Origin: Deltaproteobacteria bacterium
Lineage (GTDB): Bacteria; Desulfobacterota; JAFDED01
Length of the DNA stretch: 33,872 bases
Direction of reading: 5' to 3'
Assembly: GCA_019310535.1 (NCBI GenBank)
Contig: JAFDED010000043.1
Coordinates: forward strand, 1-33,872
This document shows, piece after piece, positions 6,411 through 14,993 of this stretch. The translations under genes were made by a program, and so were the position numbers. The first letter of the stretch is position 1; every line of letters begins with the position of its first letter. Below the pieces are notes generated by a model. The model saw nothing but the letters and a program-made list of their open reading frames with translations, did not search any database and was not told the origin of the DNA.

Positions 6411-8953
6411 CTCTCTTCTTCCGCACCCCGAAAAGCGAACCCAATTTTAACAATCGGCAAACGACGGACATCCTGTTCCGCAAATTCCAGCACAAATGAT
6501 GCCGCCTCCACAGGACCCAATCCCCCCTCGCCGCAACGCAGAAGCATCTCCACGTCGCCGACCTCATCGACGCGAATCTCCTCGATGGCCGGCCGGATAT
6601 CCATGGTGCGAGGGCCCTTTTTCCCCCAGCGGGTTACCAAAAATCGTTCTTTTTCGAGAAAGGTCTCGATCTTTCTTTCTATCTCTTCGGGCCTGAGGCC
6701 GTAAATAGTTCGCAAAGAAGCTCCGTCGACCCGGAATCGATTTTTCGCGATCATAACGGACAGTGGGTCGACATTCAAAGGAATTTCAATAAGTTCCCGT
6801 ATGCGCAGTCCCCGGGGAAGCACGGCATTCAGCCGCTGTTGAAGGCTCTGGGTATCCAGAAGGGAGACCAGATACACATCAAACAATTCCATTCGGCTTG
6901 AAACTCCGATTGGGAGGGCCGGGCCGAAACTGATCTTCGGATGAGGGTGAAACCCGCGAGAGTACTCCATGCGGATGTGCGCCCTCCGAAAGGCGCGAAT
7001 GAAGGCTTGTATGAGCTCCAGATGACCCAAAAGTGCCCCCTGCCCCACCCGTTCATACCTACATCGATATCTGCGCGGTGTGGAGACCAACAAATCGCCT
7101 CTCCGTACCGTCGCGGTTGGACGAGGCCGGGCTTGGCTGAGGTGTTCAAAGGTTACATTGCCGTTGACCTGCCCGTCGCAGGCACCGCATTTGCCGCATC
7201 TGTCCCACCGGCAGTCCGGGGTAACAACTTCCCTGTGGGCCTTTTGAAGTTCCGCCTGAAGATAATCCACCTGAACACCGCAATGGATAAAATCCCACGG
7301 TAAAACCTCATCCAAACCGCGCGCCCGAAGATAGATTTCGGGAGAAAGTCCCTCTTCCTTCAAGGCCCGTTCCCAGAGATCTGCACGGAATTGATCGCTC
7401 CAACCATCGAACCGACATCCTAATTGATGAGCCCTGATCAGTACCGGGCCCAGCCGCCTGTCACCTCTTGAGAAGACTCCTTCCAGTACGCTGACATCCG
7501 CATCTTGCCACTTGACCTGAAGGTTTCGCCTTTTAAGCCGATCCATGAGGAATTTCTGCCGACGGCGGATTTCGTCGGCCGATATCTGAGATACCCATTG
7601 AAAGGGCGTATGGGGCTTGGGCACGAAATTGGATATGCTTACGTTGAGACGTTTGCCTTTACCGCAGTTTTGCACGCGACGGGATAACTGGATGATTGCC
7701 TCAAGATCCTCCTCCGTTTCCGTAGGAAGCCCGATCATAAAATAGAGCTTGAGGAGGTTCCAGCCGAGGCCGTAAGCGTTTCGGGCAGTGGCGATCAGAT
7801 CGTCTTCTACTACGGGTTTGTTGATGATTCTCCGCAGACGAGGGTGCCCCGCCTCGGGGGCCAGGGTGAAACCGGTCTTCCGGACCCTTTTAATCTGCTG
7901 CATCAACGAAGAAGAGAGACCCTTTACCCTGAGGGAAGGCATGGAAATGGCAACCCGCTCTCGGGCGAAACGGTCCATAAGATCGGTCATCAGCCCTTCC
8001 AGGCATGAATAATCTCCCGCGCTCAAACTCAACAGCGCAATTTCATCATAACCCGTTCGATCCAGCGCCAGCCGGGCAATTTCCAGAATATCCGGCGGCG
8101 CTATCTCTCTCAATGGCCGGTTGATCATTCCGGCCTGGCAGAACCGACAGCCCCGAGTACAACCGCGAGCAATCTCCAGGCTTAACCGGTCATGAACCAC
8201 CTGCATAAAAGGAACGACCGGCGCCACAGAATAGTCCTCGACTTTCAGCCTGGGCACCAGCCTGCGGTATACCTTTTGCGGCGCCCCGGGAGCGGGAGAC
8301 CATTTGATCACACCACCAGCGTGATCATTTTCAACATTGTAGAGGGAGGGGACGTAGACCCCGGGAATGGCCGCAAGTCTCTTGAGGAGCGATGAGCGAT
8401 CAGAGCCTCCCTCCTTCCAGGCCAATACGTTATCGACCAGTTCCAGCACCACATCCTCTCCGTCCCCAATAACCACAGCATCCAAAAAATCCGCCAGCGG
8501 CTCAGGATTCGAACAGCAAGGTCCGCCCGCGATGACCAATGGATGGCCATTTTCGCGGTGCGCGGCGAGAAGGGGAATGCCGCCCATCTCCAACATGTTG
8601 AGCACGTTTGTGTAACTCAACTCATACTGGAGTGAAAATCCCACAATATCAAAGTCCAAAAGAGGAGTTCGCGTCTCTTGGGAACCCAGAGGAATGCCAT
8701 GATGCCTCATGACGGATTCCATGTCCACCCAGGGGGCAAAGACCCGCTCGCAGGAAACGTCTTCCCGCCTGTTTAAAATGTGGTAAAGGATTTGGATCCC
8801 CAGATGGGACATGCCGATTTCATATGTATCCGGAAAGGCCAATGCGAACCGCAGGCGAATCCCGGATTTATTTTTATGAACCGCGTTAATCTCGTGAGAA
8901 AGATACCGGGCGGGACGTTGTACGGAGGCTAAAATTTGATTCCATTCCATCAT
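6383..8953 (-). CDS. TIGR03960-type radical SAM protein fused to a DUF2344 (TIGR03936) domain
   Basis: An 856-residue two-part protein. An N-terminal B12-binding-like region (about 30-180) precedes a radical SAM core whose Cys265-x3-Cys269-x2-Cys272 motif should hold the SAM-bound 4Fe-4S cluster. A Met-Ile-Gly-Leu-Pro-Thr-Glu-Thr segment follows at about 406-413. Cys581, Cys586, Cys589 and Cys592 could bind a second metal centre. From about 628 comes the DUF2344 domain, with the Ser-Arg-Gly-Phe-His-Pro-His-Pro pattern. The fused form and its position immediately before rng are recurrent in bacteria. The reaction is not established to my knowledge; a role in RNA modification is an inference from the RNase G partner. 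Two ATG codons open the frame and the ribosome site is weak, so the start may shift by one codon. Confidence 0.9.
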   Translation of the reverse strand: MMEWNQILASVQRPARYLSHEINAVHKNKSGIRLRFALAFPDTYEIGMSHLGIQILYHILNRREDVSCERVFAPWVDMESVMRHHGIPLGSQETRTPLLDFDIVGFSLQYELSYTNVLNMLEMGGIPLLAAHRENGHPLVIAGGPCCSNPEPLADFLDAVVIGDGEDVVLELVDNVLAWKEGGSDRSSLLKRLAAIPGVYVPSLYNVENDHAGGVIKWSPAPGAPQKVYRRLVPRLKVEDYSVAPVVPFMQVVHDRLSLEIARGCTRGCRFCQAGMINRPLREIAPPDILEIARLALDRTGYDEIALLSLSAGDYSCLEGLMTDLMDRFARERVAISMPSLRVKGLSSSLMQQIKRVRKTGFTLAPEAGHPRLRRIINKPVVEDDLIATARNAYGLGWNLLKLYFMIGLPTETEEDLEAIIQLSRRVQNCGKGKRLNVSISNFVPKPHTPFQWVSQISADEIRRRQKFLMDRLKRRNLQVKWQDADVSVLEGVFSRGDRRLGPVLIRAHQLGCRFDGWSDQFRADLWERALKEEGLSPEIYLRARGLDEVLPWDFIHCGVQVDYLQAELQKAHREVVTPDCRWDRCGKCGACDGQVNGNVTFEHLSQARPRPTATVRRGDLLVSTPRRYRCRYERVGQGALLGHLELIQAFIRAFRRAHIRMEYSRGFHPHPKISFGPALPIGVSSRMELFDVYLVSLLDTQSLQQRLNAVLPRGLRIRELIEIPLNVDPLSVMIAKNRFRVDGASLRTIYGLRPEEIERKIETFLEKERFLVTRWGKKGPRTMDIRPAIEEIRVDEVGDVEMLLRCGEGGLGPVEAASFVLEFAEQDVRRLPIVKIGFAFRGAEEERCPTNCSSI

Positions 8954-9049
8954 CTATGTAACACCGATTATCTCTCCATGGATATTCAATAGCAATATCC
9001 ATAAGCAAATCCCGGGGATACAAGGAAACCCGGGACGTTCATTATATTT

Positions 9050-9413
9050 TAGAATTATCCACTTTGATCAGCAACATATTGATCAACGATATTACAGTCA
9101 AATTGCCGCCGATAATAGATGAAGGATGTTGTTGGGGGTGGCCCGGACGACTTGTCGTCCGGGTCGCCGAAACGGCAAGATATTTTGCCCGGTACACCCC
9201 GCGCCCGGGAAACATTAAACGAGCCATGTACTGCCTCTTGCTTCTGCTCAGCCCGGACAATACATTGTCCGTCCGGGCCACCCCTCATGGAACCTGAATG
9301 CCATTGAGGTTTGACCGGTATTGAATCACACCTTTCGGTCCAATGGTTAAGCAATAAGAATTTAATAAAAATCAAGCAATTAAAGTTTTATTTACTGACC
9401 TGATAGGATAATC
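9050..9413 (+). repeat. Mosaic hairpin repeat, copy R2 (long form)
   Basis: About 364 bases match R4 (23898-24254) along almost the whole length, at roughly 90 % identity by eye. Contents in order: end sequence TAGAATTATCC, hairpin A with 10-bp arms CCCGGACGAC/GTCGTCCGGG (9142-9163), a variable middle, hairpin B starting CCCGGACAAT (9252), then an AT-rich tail ending GATAGGATAATC. Hairpin B is damaged here by an extra GTCC in its right arm, whereas R4 keeps a perfect stem. It lies between the radical SAM gene and the sugar cluster. Confidence 0.8.
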
Positions 9414-9653
9414 TTCTTATTTTTTTCTTTACTACACGTCCCTATGATATGAAAGGAAGCGCCGGGGCAAGGATCTTTTTCAAGTATCATGTCAGCCAAA
9501 TCAATCTGGGCTTTTGGAGCCATTGTGCCATAGGACTAAAATGATTGGAACACGGCAGCCGCTCTTTGCTCCGACGGACCGGTTTTCATGCCGGCGGTAT
9601 GTCCCGGACCAGCTTCAATATATGATTAACATTTTTACATTACATAAGTTCAT

Positions 9654-9960
9654 TGTCAAGCCTGCCTCAACAGGAGTTACCCCAAAATTTTCAAAGGAAA
9701 AAGTGGTAATTGCGGATCCGGGGGATCACCGCCCGCTCCGGGGTGGAGTAACGGAGCCCATGAGTGGCCCGGACAATTTATTGTCCGGGCTGCGCAGCAG
9801 CAAGAGGTCACGGCGAACCGCCGGGTGCTGTTGCTGCGTCTATCATCAGGATCGCCCGGATATTCCTTTCGTGTTCACCTGTACGCCGGCGGATCAAAGA
9901 CTTTGCGCGGACAGCCTCCTGTCGCTTCGCGGCCCGGACGACAAATCGTCCGGGCCGCCC
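9654..9960 (+). repeat. Mosaic hairpin repeat, copy R3
   Basis: It begins with a TGTCAAG also found ahead of the matching module of R1 (4631) and continues with ACCCCAAAATTTTCAAAGG (9679-9697), a GGGGGATCACC-type stretch and GGAGTAAC. A perfect hairpin B follows (arms CCCGGACAAT and ATTGTCCGGG, 9768-9789). After a private middle, a hairpin A with arms CCCGGACGA/TCGTCCGGG (9933-9954) closes the element. The order and orientation of the hairpins are reversed relative to R2 and R4. Confidence 0.7.
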
Positions 9961-10164
9961 TCCCTTTTCGAAAAATCTCTCCAAAATTCCTTTTTCACGT
10001 ACTGATGAATGCAAGGAATTACCATTCAAGCATTTTGATAAATCCGTGTGAATTATTGGGGAAAGTCCTGTCCCTCCATCCTTAATCCTCTTGAGATTAA
10101 TCGACGAAACATGTATTATTATTAGAAAAAATCTATGGATAAATGGATCATTTTCAATAGGGGA

Positions 10165-10173
10165 TTATCCACA
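10165..10173 (+). promoter_or_regulatory. Isolated DnaA-box-like nonamer
   Basis: TTATCCACA equals the strong DnaA-box consensus. Only this copy was noticed in the AT-rich stretch, with no cluster and no dnaA, dnaN or partition gene nearby, so it is not evidence of an origin. It could be chance. Confidence 0.2.
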
Positions 10174-10346
10174 AGATCGGCATTTGATGCGGCGCTGGCG
10201 GCTATCGAGGCGGGTTCACCTTTTTGGTTGATGCCACTTTTTTCGTACTTGCATCCGCAAAATGTCAAAAAATAATCTTATTTTTTAATATCCTATGCCC
10301 CAAGAACTCCCATATTCAATCCCCATGGACTATTCTCCGAGGTGAA

Positions 10347-11117
10347 ATGAAACGAGAGATACGACGCTTCCCTGACCTGAAGGAGCTCAGCCGAGCGGCA
10401 TCGGATCTCATGATAAAGCGTGCCGAAGAATGTGTGGCGGAGCGAGGTGTTTTCACCTTGGTGCTGTCCGGAGGCAAAACGCCTCGAACACTTTATGAGC
10501 ATTTGGCACGGCCGCCGGTAAGCGGCATGATGCCCTGGGCCCGTACTCATCTATTCTGGGGTGACGAGCGCTGCGTCCCGCCTGATCATCCCGAGAGCAA
10601 CTACGCCATGGCCTTTAAGGCGCTGCTCTCGAAGGTGCCCGTACCTCCTCAAAACATCCACCGAATACCGGCGGAAATGGAGCCCCCGGAAGATGCGGCG
10701 GCAGCCTACGAAAAAATCCTCCGGGGATTCTTTCAAACGCTCTTCAACCAGGACTCTCACCTCCCATCCTCCGCCGAAGGGAGTCTTTTTCCATCCTTTG
10801 ACCTGATATTGTTGGGTGTGGGAGAAGACGGTCATACTGCATCTCTCTTTCCGGGTGACGAAGTCCTGGAGGAGAGGAAGCTCTGGGTGGCCGCTGTCCG
10901 CGCCCGGGAGGTTTTGCCCTCAATTCCCCGAATCACGCTTACCCTGCCGATGATCAACATGGCCGAGTGCGTGGTGTTCATGGTGTCGGGGGCAAGGAAG
11001 AAGGAAGCGGTGCAGTCGATCCTGGAATATCCGGAGAAAGCGGGGCGAGTTTATCCTGCGGCAAGGGTCCGTCCCCGGCAGCGGGTAGTGTGGTTCCTCG
11101 ATAATGCTTGTGTATAA
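10347..11117 (+). CDS. pgl: 6-phosphogluconolactonase (NagB/SOL family)
   Basis: It should hydrolyse 6-phosphogluconolactone to 6-phosphogluconate in the oxidative pentose phosphate pathway. At 256 residues from the chosen ATG it has normal family length. Diagnostic segments are Leu-Ser-Gly-Gly-Lys-Thr-Pro (about 40-46), Trp-Gly-Asp-Glu-Arg-x-Val-Pro-Pro (71-79) with Ser-Asn-Tyr following, and Leu-Gly-Val-Gly-Glu-Asp-Gly-His-Thr-Ala-Ser-Leu-Phe-Pro (156-169). The frame is open from 10224, but the extra 41 residues look unlike the family and lack a ribosome site, whereas GAGG stands 4 bases before ATG 10347. The end overlaps the next glycosyltransferase gene by 14 bp, so both belong to one transcript. 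No glucose-6-phosphate dehydrogenase is nearby. Confidence 0.92.
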   Translation: MKREIRRFPDLKELSRAASDLMIKRAEECVAERGVFTLVLSGGKTPRTLYEHLARPPVSGMMPWARTHLFWGDERCVPPDHPESNYAMAFKALLSKVPVPPQNIHRIPAEMEPPEDAAAAYEKILRGFFQTLFNQDSHLPSSAEGSLFPSFDLILLGVGEDGHTASLFPGDEVLEERKLWVAAVRAREVLPSIPRITLTLPMINMAECVVFMVSGARKKEAVQSILEYPEKAGRVYPAARVRPRQRVVWFLDNACV

Positions 11118-12456
11118 TAAAAATAATCAGCCCCATGCTCGCCGCGAACGATGTATCATCTTCAGCCGCTACCCGGAGCCCGGAAAGGTCAAGACACGTC
11201 TCATCCCTGTCCTTGGACCGGAAGGGGCCTCTGAGCTTCAGCGGAGGATGACCGAGCGTACCCTGGAACTGGCGAAACTACTCGAAGCACTTCGGTCGCT
11301 GTCCATAGAGGTTCGCTACGAAGGCTGCAACGGGCAAATCGCTGAACAGTGGCTCGGGCGCCATATTCTCTACCGCCATCAGGGCGAGGGGGATCTCGGC
11401 GAGCGAATGGCCCGCGCCTTTAGCGAGGCATTTCATGAGGGGATGGAACAGGTGGTCCTTGTGGGCACGGATATCCCCGGCCTTACTGTTGATCTCATGC
11501 AAAGGGCATTCAATGAGCTCACATGCGCGGATGTGGTGCTTGGGCCCGCCAGGGATGGGGGATACTATTTAATCGGGTTGCGTCGGCCTATCCCGCAATT
11601 GTTCGTTGATATGCCTTGGGGAACGGACGAAGTGCTGGAACAAACCAGGAGAATTTCTGATGAGCTTGGACTTTCTGTAACTTTCCTGGACTTTCTTGAT
11701 GACGTTGACCGGCCGGAGGACCTTCATGCTTGGGAAAAAGCGACCACATCCGTTCAGAACGTCCGTACTTCAATCATTATTCCAACACTTAACGAGGCTG
11801 GGAATATTGTCAGCACCCTGAAAAGCATCCGAGAGGCTTCTGATACGGAGATCATCGTTGTGGATGGAGGCAGCGATGATGAAACCGTGCCCCTGGCAGG
11901 TTCCTATGGCGCTGAGGTGATTATCTCCCCGGCCGGACGTGCAGGGCAAATGAACCGGGGAGCTGCAGCAGCGAAGGGCGAGGTGCTCATTTTCCTCCAC
12001 GCTGATACCCGCCTGCCCCCGGGATTTGACCGTCACGTCCATCACGTCCTGGCCCAACCGGACACCGCCGCTGGAGCTTTTGAACTCCGTATTGACTCTC
12101 CCCTGCGCAGATTACGTATCATCGAAAGGATTGCCAACCTGCGATCCCGATTATTGCAAATGCCTTACGGCGACCAGGTGATCTTCCTGAGGGCGGATAT
12201 GTTCAGGGAGGTGGGCGGGTTTCCTGATATGCCCATAATGGAAGACCTTGAATTGATTCGACGTTTGCGCCGACGGGGCCGCATTGTGATAGCACCCGCG
12301 CCTGCCCTTACCTCAGCGCGACGGTGGATAAAGCTCGGTATCTGTCAAACGACATTGATCAATCAGCTAGCGGCTGTTGCTTATTTTCTCGGCATATCAC
12401 CAACCCGAATCGCTCACTGGTATAACCGCAATAGAGGAATATCCCTGTACGGATAA
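11104..12456 (+). CDS. Fused TIGR04282 (DUF2064, nucleotidyltransferase-like) and TIGR04283 (GT2) protein
   Basis: A 450-residue fusion of two nucleotide-sugar-binding folds. The N-terminal half (about 17-210) has the TIGR04282/COG3222 pattern: Ser-Arg-Tyr-Pro-Glu-Pro-Gly-Lys (21-28), Gly-Thr-Asp-Ile-Pro-Gly (121-126), Gly-Pro-Ala-Arg-Asp-Gly-Gly-Tyr-Tyr (147-155) and Pro-Trp-Gly-Thr-Asp (171-175). The C-terminal half (about 222-450) is a GT2 enzyme with Asp254-Gly-Gly-Ser-Asp-Asp, His299-Ala-Asp, Gly356-Asp-Gln and Met379-Glu-Asp. These two families are often adjacent genes; here they are one chain. The substrate is not known. Its start lies inside the end of pgl. Confidence 0.88.
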   Translation: MLVYNKNNQPHARRERCIIFSRYPEPGKVKTRLIPVLGPEGASELQRRMTERTLELAKLLEALRSLSIEVRYEGCNGQIAEQWLGRHILYRHQGEGDLGERMARAFSEAFHEGMEQVVLVGTDIPGLTVDLMQRAFNELTCADVVLGPARDGGYYLIGLRRPIPQLFVDMPWGTDEVLEQTRRISDELGLSVTFLDFLDDVDRPEDLHAWEKATTSVQNVRTSIIIPTLNEAGNIVSTLKSIREASDTEIIVVDGGSDDETVPLAGSYGAEVIISPAGRAGQMNRGAAAAKGEVLIFLHADTRLPPGFDRHVHHVLAQPDTAAGAFELRIDSPLRRLRIIERIANLRSRLLQMPYGDQVIFLRADMFREVGGFPDMPIMEDLELIRRLRRRGRIVIAPAPALTSARRWIKLGICQTTLINQLAAVAYFLGISPTRIAHWYNRNRGISLYG

Positions 12457-12471
12457 GGAGCGATCGCATTC

Positions 12472-13659
12472 ATGAACTTCACCATAATCCAGCCCATGAA
12501 AATCCCCCGCCACAAGGCCCATACCATCCAGGTTTTGAACACCTGGCGGGCAATGGCTCATTTGGGCCATCCCTGCATGCTGATGGTCAGAGAAATACAG
12601 AAGGAAGTTCCCGAGGTTCTGCGGTTTTACGGGCTGGAGCCCGAGCCGAATCTTCTCATTCAGCAGGTACGCCGGCGGAATGCACGCGGCACATGGTGGA
12701 GGTTGTTTGTTATGGAAGCCTCCGGCATGCTTCCCCCGCCATTTCGGAAAATCGTTTACACCCGTGAAGTGGGGATCGCACTGGGACTTCTTCGTCTTCG
12801 GCCCTCCACCGGTTGGCGCGTGTTTCTGGAACTGCATACCCTGCCCTCGGCACTCACCGAGGAGTCGAAGAAGAAGGCAAAAGACAATCGGGAAATTGAG
12901 AAACTTCAGGCACAGAGAAAAGAGGAGAAATCGGTTGAAAAGCAAGTGATCCCATCGGTGGACGGGCTCATATATATTTCCACCGGGCTTCGGGAAATGG
13001 TGGCCGAGATGCACGGCACGGCCCTCCCTCCTTCCGTGGTAATCCCCAACGGTGCCGCTATAGGCAGATATCCACCGCCCCCTCTGAGCGAGCGCAGAGG
13101 GATCGCTTATGTCGGCCACTGGCAGCCCAACCGCGGAATGGAAAACTTGATCAACGCCCTTCCCTTCCTGAACGAAGGCACCATCACCCTCGTAGGCGGG
13201 AACGACCCTGCCGACGTTGCCCTCATCAAACGGATCATCGAGGAACGGGGAATCAAGGAGCGCGTGAACGTGACGGGCTGTCTTCCACCGGCAGATGCTC
13301 GAGAAGTGCTGCTCCACACCCGGGTGGCCGTCATGACTTCCAATCCTCACGGCCTGGTGGGCCGTGTCTTCGCTTCGCATACCAAGCTCTATGAATACAT
13401 GGCCGCAGGCACCGCCATTGTCGCAGCGGACGTTCCAACCGTTCGGCCGCCGTTGGAGCATATGAGGAACGCCCTCCTCGTTCCGCCGGAAGACCCTCAG
13501 GAGATAGCCCTGGCCATTCGGCGTCTCCTGCAGGACGATACTTTAGCCGAAACCCTGAGCCGGCAGGCCTATGAGGATGCCAGACTCCATTCCTGGGATC
13601 ACCGAGCAGCCGAAATTTATGCATTCACTTCCGCCGTTTTGAACCTCCAAGATGTGTGA
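12472..13659 (+). CDS. GT4-type glycosyltransferase
   Basis: A 395-residue GT-B fold retaining glycosyltransferase candidate. The C-terminal domain has a Tyr-Val-Gly-His-Trp-Gln-Pro-Asn-Arg-Gly start (213-222) and the donor-site loop Thr-Lys-Leu-Tyr-Glu-Tyr-Met-Ala-Ala-Gly (304-313). The glutamate at 308 matches the second glutamate of the EX7E motif, while the first is not conserved, as in other members with this Lys-Leu-x-Glu-Tyr-Met form. Residues 129-157 are a highly charged Lys/Glu helix between the two lobes, which is unusual. It starts 15 bases after the GT fusion on the same strand. The glycan built is unknown. Confidence 0.88.
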   Translation: MNFTIIQPMKIPRHKAHTIQVLNTWRAMAHLGHPCMLMVREIQKEVPEVLRFYGLEPEPNLLIQQVRRRNARGTWWRLFVMEASGMLPPPFRKIVYTREVGIALGLLRLRPSTGWRVFLELHTLPSALTEESKKKAKDNREIEKLQAQRKEEKSVEKQVIPSVDGLIYISTGLREMVAEMHGTALPPSVVIPNGAAIGRYPPPPLSERRGIAYVGHWQPNRGMENLINALPFLNEGTITLVGGNDPADVALIKRIIEERGIKERVNVTGCLPPADAREVLLHTRVAVMTSNPHGLVGRVFASHTKLYEYMAAGTAIVAADVPTVRPPLEHMRNALLVPPEDPQEIALAIRRLLQDDTLAETLSRQAYEDARLHSWDHRAAEIYAFTSAVLNLQDV

Positions 13660-14050
13660 GGGAAAGATTCTTTCCACCCGCGCCCTCTTCCGCCAATAAG
13701 ATAGCCTGATCTTTCTCATGTGAACCAACGACTGTAGAAAAAACGCCGTGCGGCCGTTATAAGGAAATCAGGCGCCAATGACACCCTAGAGATGGGGAAG
13801 TATGCCTTTAAAACTGGAGTGGTGTATCCTGCCTCTGAAAAGACGAATACCCCTTTCCCGATAGCCTGACTTCCGATACGGAAAAACCTCACGTTAAAGT
13901 AGGAACTTCCTACTCTTGAATAAGGGATTTCCCCCATAGACAAGCCTTGTCAACGCATACAAATTATAAATGAATGAAGGCAATTTTTACTCATATCATT
14001 TAGTTGCAATTTTACTCTGCCACAATCCTGAAAAACCAGGGGGGAATCAA
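13660..14050. other. Intergenic region with operator-like palindromes
   Basis: About 390 bases lie between the first glycosyltransferase run and the small genes. GGAAAG and CTTTCC form a short inverted repeat near 13662-13676, without a T run. AGTAGGAACTTCCTACT (13898-13914) is a perfect 8-bp inverted repeat around one base, and GGGATTTCCC (13924-13933) follows 9 bases later. No coding frame is convincing before 14051. Confidence 0.45.
13898..13933. promoter_or_regulatory. Tandem operator-like inverted repeats
   Basis: The first site has 8-bp perfect arms (AGTAGGAA and TTCCTACT) around a single C. The second has GGGA and TCCC arms. Both share a GGRA..TYCC core, as expected for two half-similar sites of one dimeric regulator. 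They sit 118 bases upstream of the small gene at 14051. No regulator gene is adjacent, so the binding protein is unknown. Confidence 0.35.
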
Positions 14051-14362
14051 ATGAATATCTTTCTCGATATCTTGATTGATAGGTTGGAAAAGAAAGGGAT
14101 TCAGTTCAGAGCGATCCCGGGATACATAAGAAGCATAGCACTTATTATCGCTGACTATCCTCGGCTGAATTTGCGGGAAGTTGATGGAAAGCTGCAATTA
14201 CTGGGCTGGAATGATTTTGAACTTGATGATCACACCTTTCAGTTGGTTGTAGCCATTATAGAGGACAGAGAATTTGCGGCTCTCACAGATAAACCAGCGT
14301 ACTGGTTCCAGCGCATCTGTCAGCTGGAGCAACATCACATAGAGGGACAAAAGTCTGGCTGA
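14051..14362 (+). CDS. Small conserved-looking protein of unknown function (103 aa)
   Basis: I do not recognise this family. The chosen ATG follows a GGGGGG-type ribosome site by 6 bases. The frame opens at 13970, but the extra 27 residues have no ribosome site. The protein is soluble, with an amphipathic start (Met-Asn-Ile-Phe-Leu-Asp-Ile-Leu-Ile-Asp-Arg-Leu-Glu), a central Leu-Asn-Leu-Arg-Glu-Val-Asp-Gly-Lys-Leu and no cysteine until near the end. Codon use and composition look genuine. It reads toward the next small gene, 50 bases downstream, so the two may be co-transcribed. Confidence 0.6.
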   Translation: MNIFLDILIDRLEKKGIQFRAIPGYIRSIALIIADYPRLNLREVDGKLQLLGWNDFELDDHTFQLVVAIIEDREFAALTDKPAYWFQRICQLEQHHIEGQKSG

Positions 14363-14412
14363 TCAGCCGTATAAAAAGCCTTGGAATCTTCAAGCCTTGA
14401 AAGGAGAATGCC

Positions 14413-14658
14413 ATGGGAAACGGGACGCAGGTGGCAGAGTACTGGCTTGCTGAGCATAAGGATGCGATTATCCATTGCCCTTATCAACCAGGACAGTTGA
14501 AGATCTTAAAAAATGCTTGCATCAAGCGTTATCTGGCCTCTCAAAAGGATAAGTCCATCAACCCCGTGACGGGTCAGAGTTTTTTTCAATATACCGTGAA
14601 AAATGGGCTTTCCTTGTGCAAAGAATGCCCCATCGGGAAAAGTTTGGCCGGCATTTAG
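14413..14658 (+). CDS. Small four-cysteine protein of unknown function (81 aa)
   Basis: AAAGGAG stands 6 bases before the ATG, a strong ribosome site. The 81-residue product has Cys22 (in His-Cys-Pro-Tyr), Cys36, and Cys69-x-x-Cys72 followed by Pro-Ile-Gly-Lys. Four cysteines could bind zinc or an Fe-S cluster, but the spacing is not a motif I recognise. A basic stretch around 38-48 might contact nucleic acid. The stop falls a few bases before repeat copy R6. Confidence 0.6.
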   Translation: MGNGTQVAEYWLAEHKDAIIHCPYQPGQLKILKNACIKRYLASQKDKSINPVTGQSFFQYTVKNGLSLCKECPIGKSLAGI

Positions 14659-14662
14659 CCAT

Positions 14663-14757
14663 GACCTCTTGCCGCCGGGCGGCCCGGAGCGGGAGGTGAT
14701 CCCCCATATCCACAATTACCCCTTTTTCCCTTGGAAATTTTGGGGTAACTCCTGGCA
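14663..14757 (-). repeat. Mosaic hairpin repeat, truncated copy R6
   Basis: Read on the minus strand, this matches the left module of R3: GGAGTTACCCC, AAAATTT, a purine-rich run, a GGGGGATCACC segment and CCCGCTCCGGG, ending in a GGCGGCAAGAGGTC tail. The GTCCGGG hairpins and the TAGAATTATCC end are absent. It lies between a small gene and the main glycosyltransferase operon. Confidence 0.6.
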
Positions 14758-14993
14758 GATTTTACCCTTGACAAGATTAAAAAAGAAAAGGCATAGTAAT
14801 AGCATCTGTCCCAAAAAAAGCGTGTATCAGTATGAAGTACACTTTTAAGAGTTGGAAGTCCTCCCTTTTGGCCAGAGGGTATGCTAACGAATGATTCTCA
14901 GAAAAGGATCCGCATGTGGGGGTGCACCGGGATAATGTGTCATCCCATGCAGCGCTCGACAATTACTTGTACTCTTTTTACCGGATATTGAGT

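Larger units (their letters stand above)
9414..10346. other. Gene-free stretch ahead of 6-phosphogluconolactonase
   Basis: No frame here has a believable start and protein-like composition. Open frames over 9514-10085 run through the hairpin repeat and are low-complexity shadows. The stretch holds repeat R3 (9654-9960) and an AT-rich part (about 10080-10170) with a TTATCCACA nonamer at 10165-10173. No clear promoter for the downstream gene was identified. The upstream extension of the sugar gene frame to 10224 does not resemble the family. Confidence 0.5.

Noticed and set aside
9042..9375. Open frames within repeat R2, with similar frames in R4 and R1
   Set aside because: Similar peptides recur only because the DNA repeat recurs; frames shift between copies, so selection is not on a protein.
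9514..10085. Several open frames on both strands over the gap before pgl
   Set aside because: They run through the hairpin repeat R3, have no ribosome site and show low-complexity, Arg/Ser/Pro-rich translations.
10224..10346. N-terminal extension of the 6-phosphogluconolactonase frame
   Set aside because: The 41 extra residues do not resemble the family and have no ribosome site; ATG 10347 has GAGG at the right distance.
12397..13461. Minus-strand open frame of 354 codons
   Set aside because: Antisense to a clear GT4 gene with His/Gly/Pro-rich translation; a GC-codon shadow.
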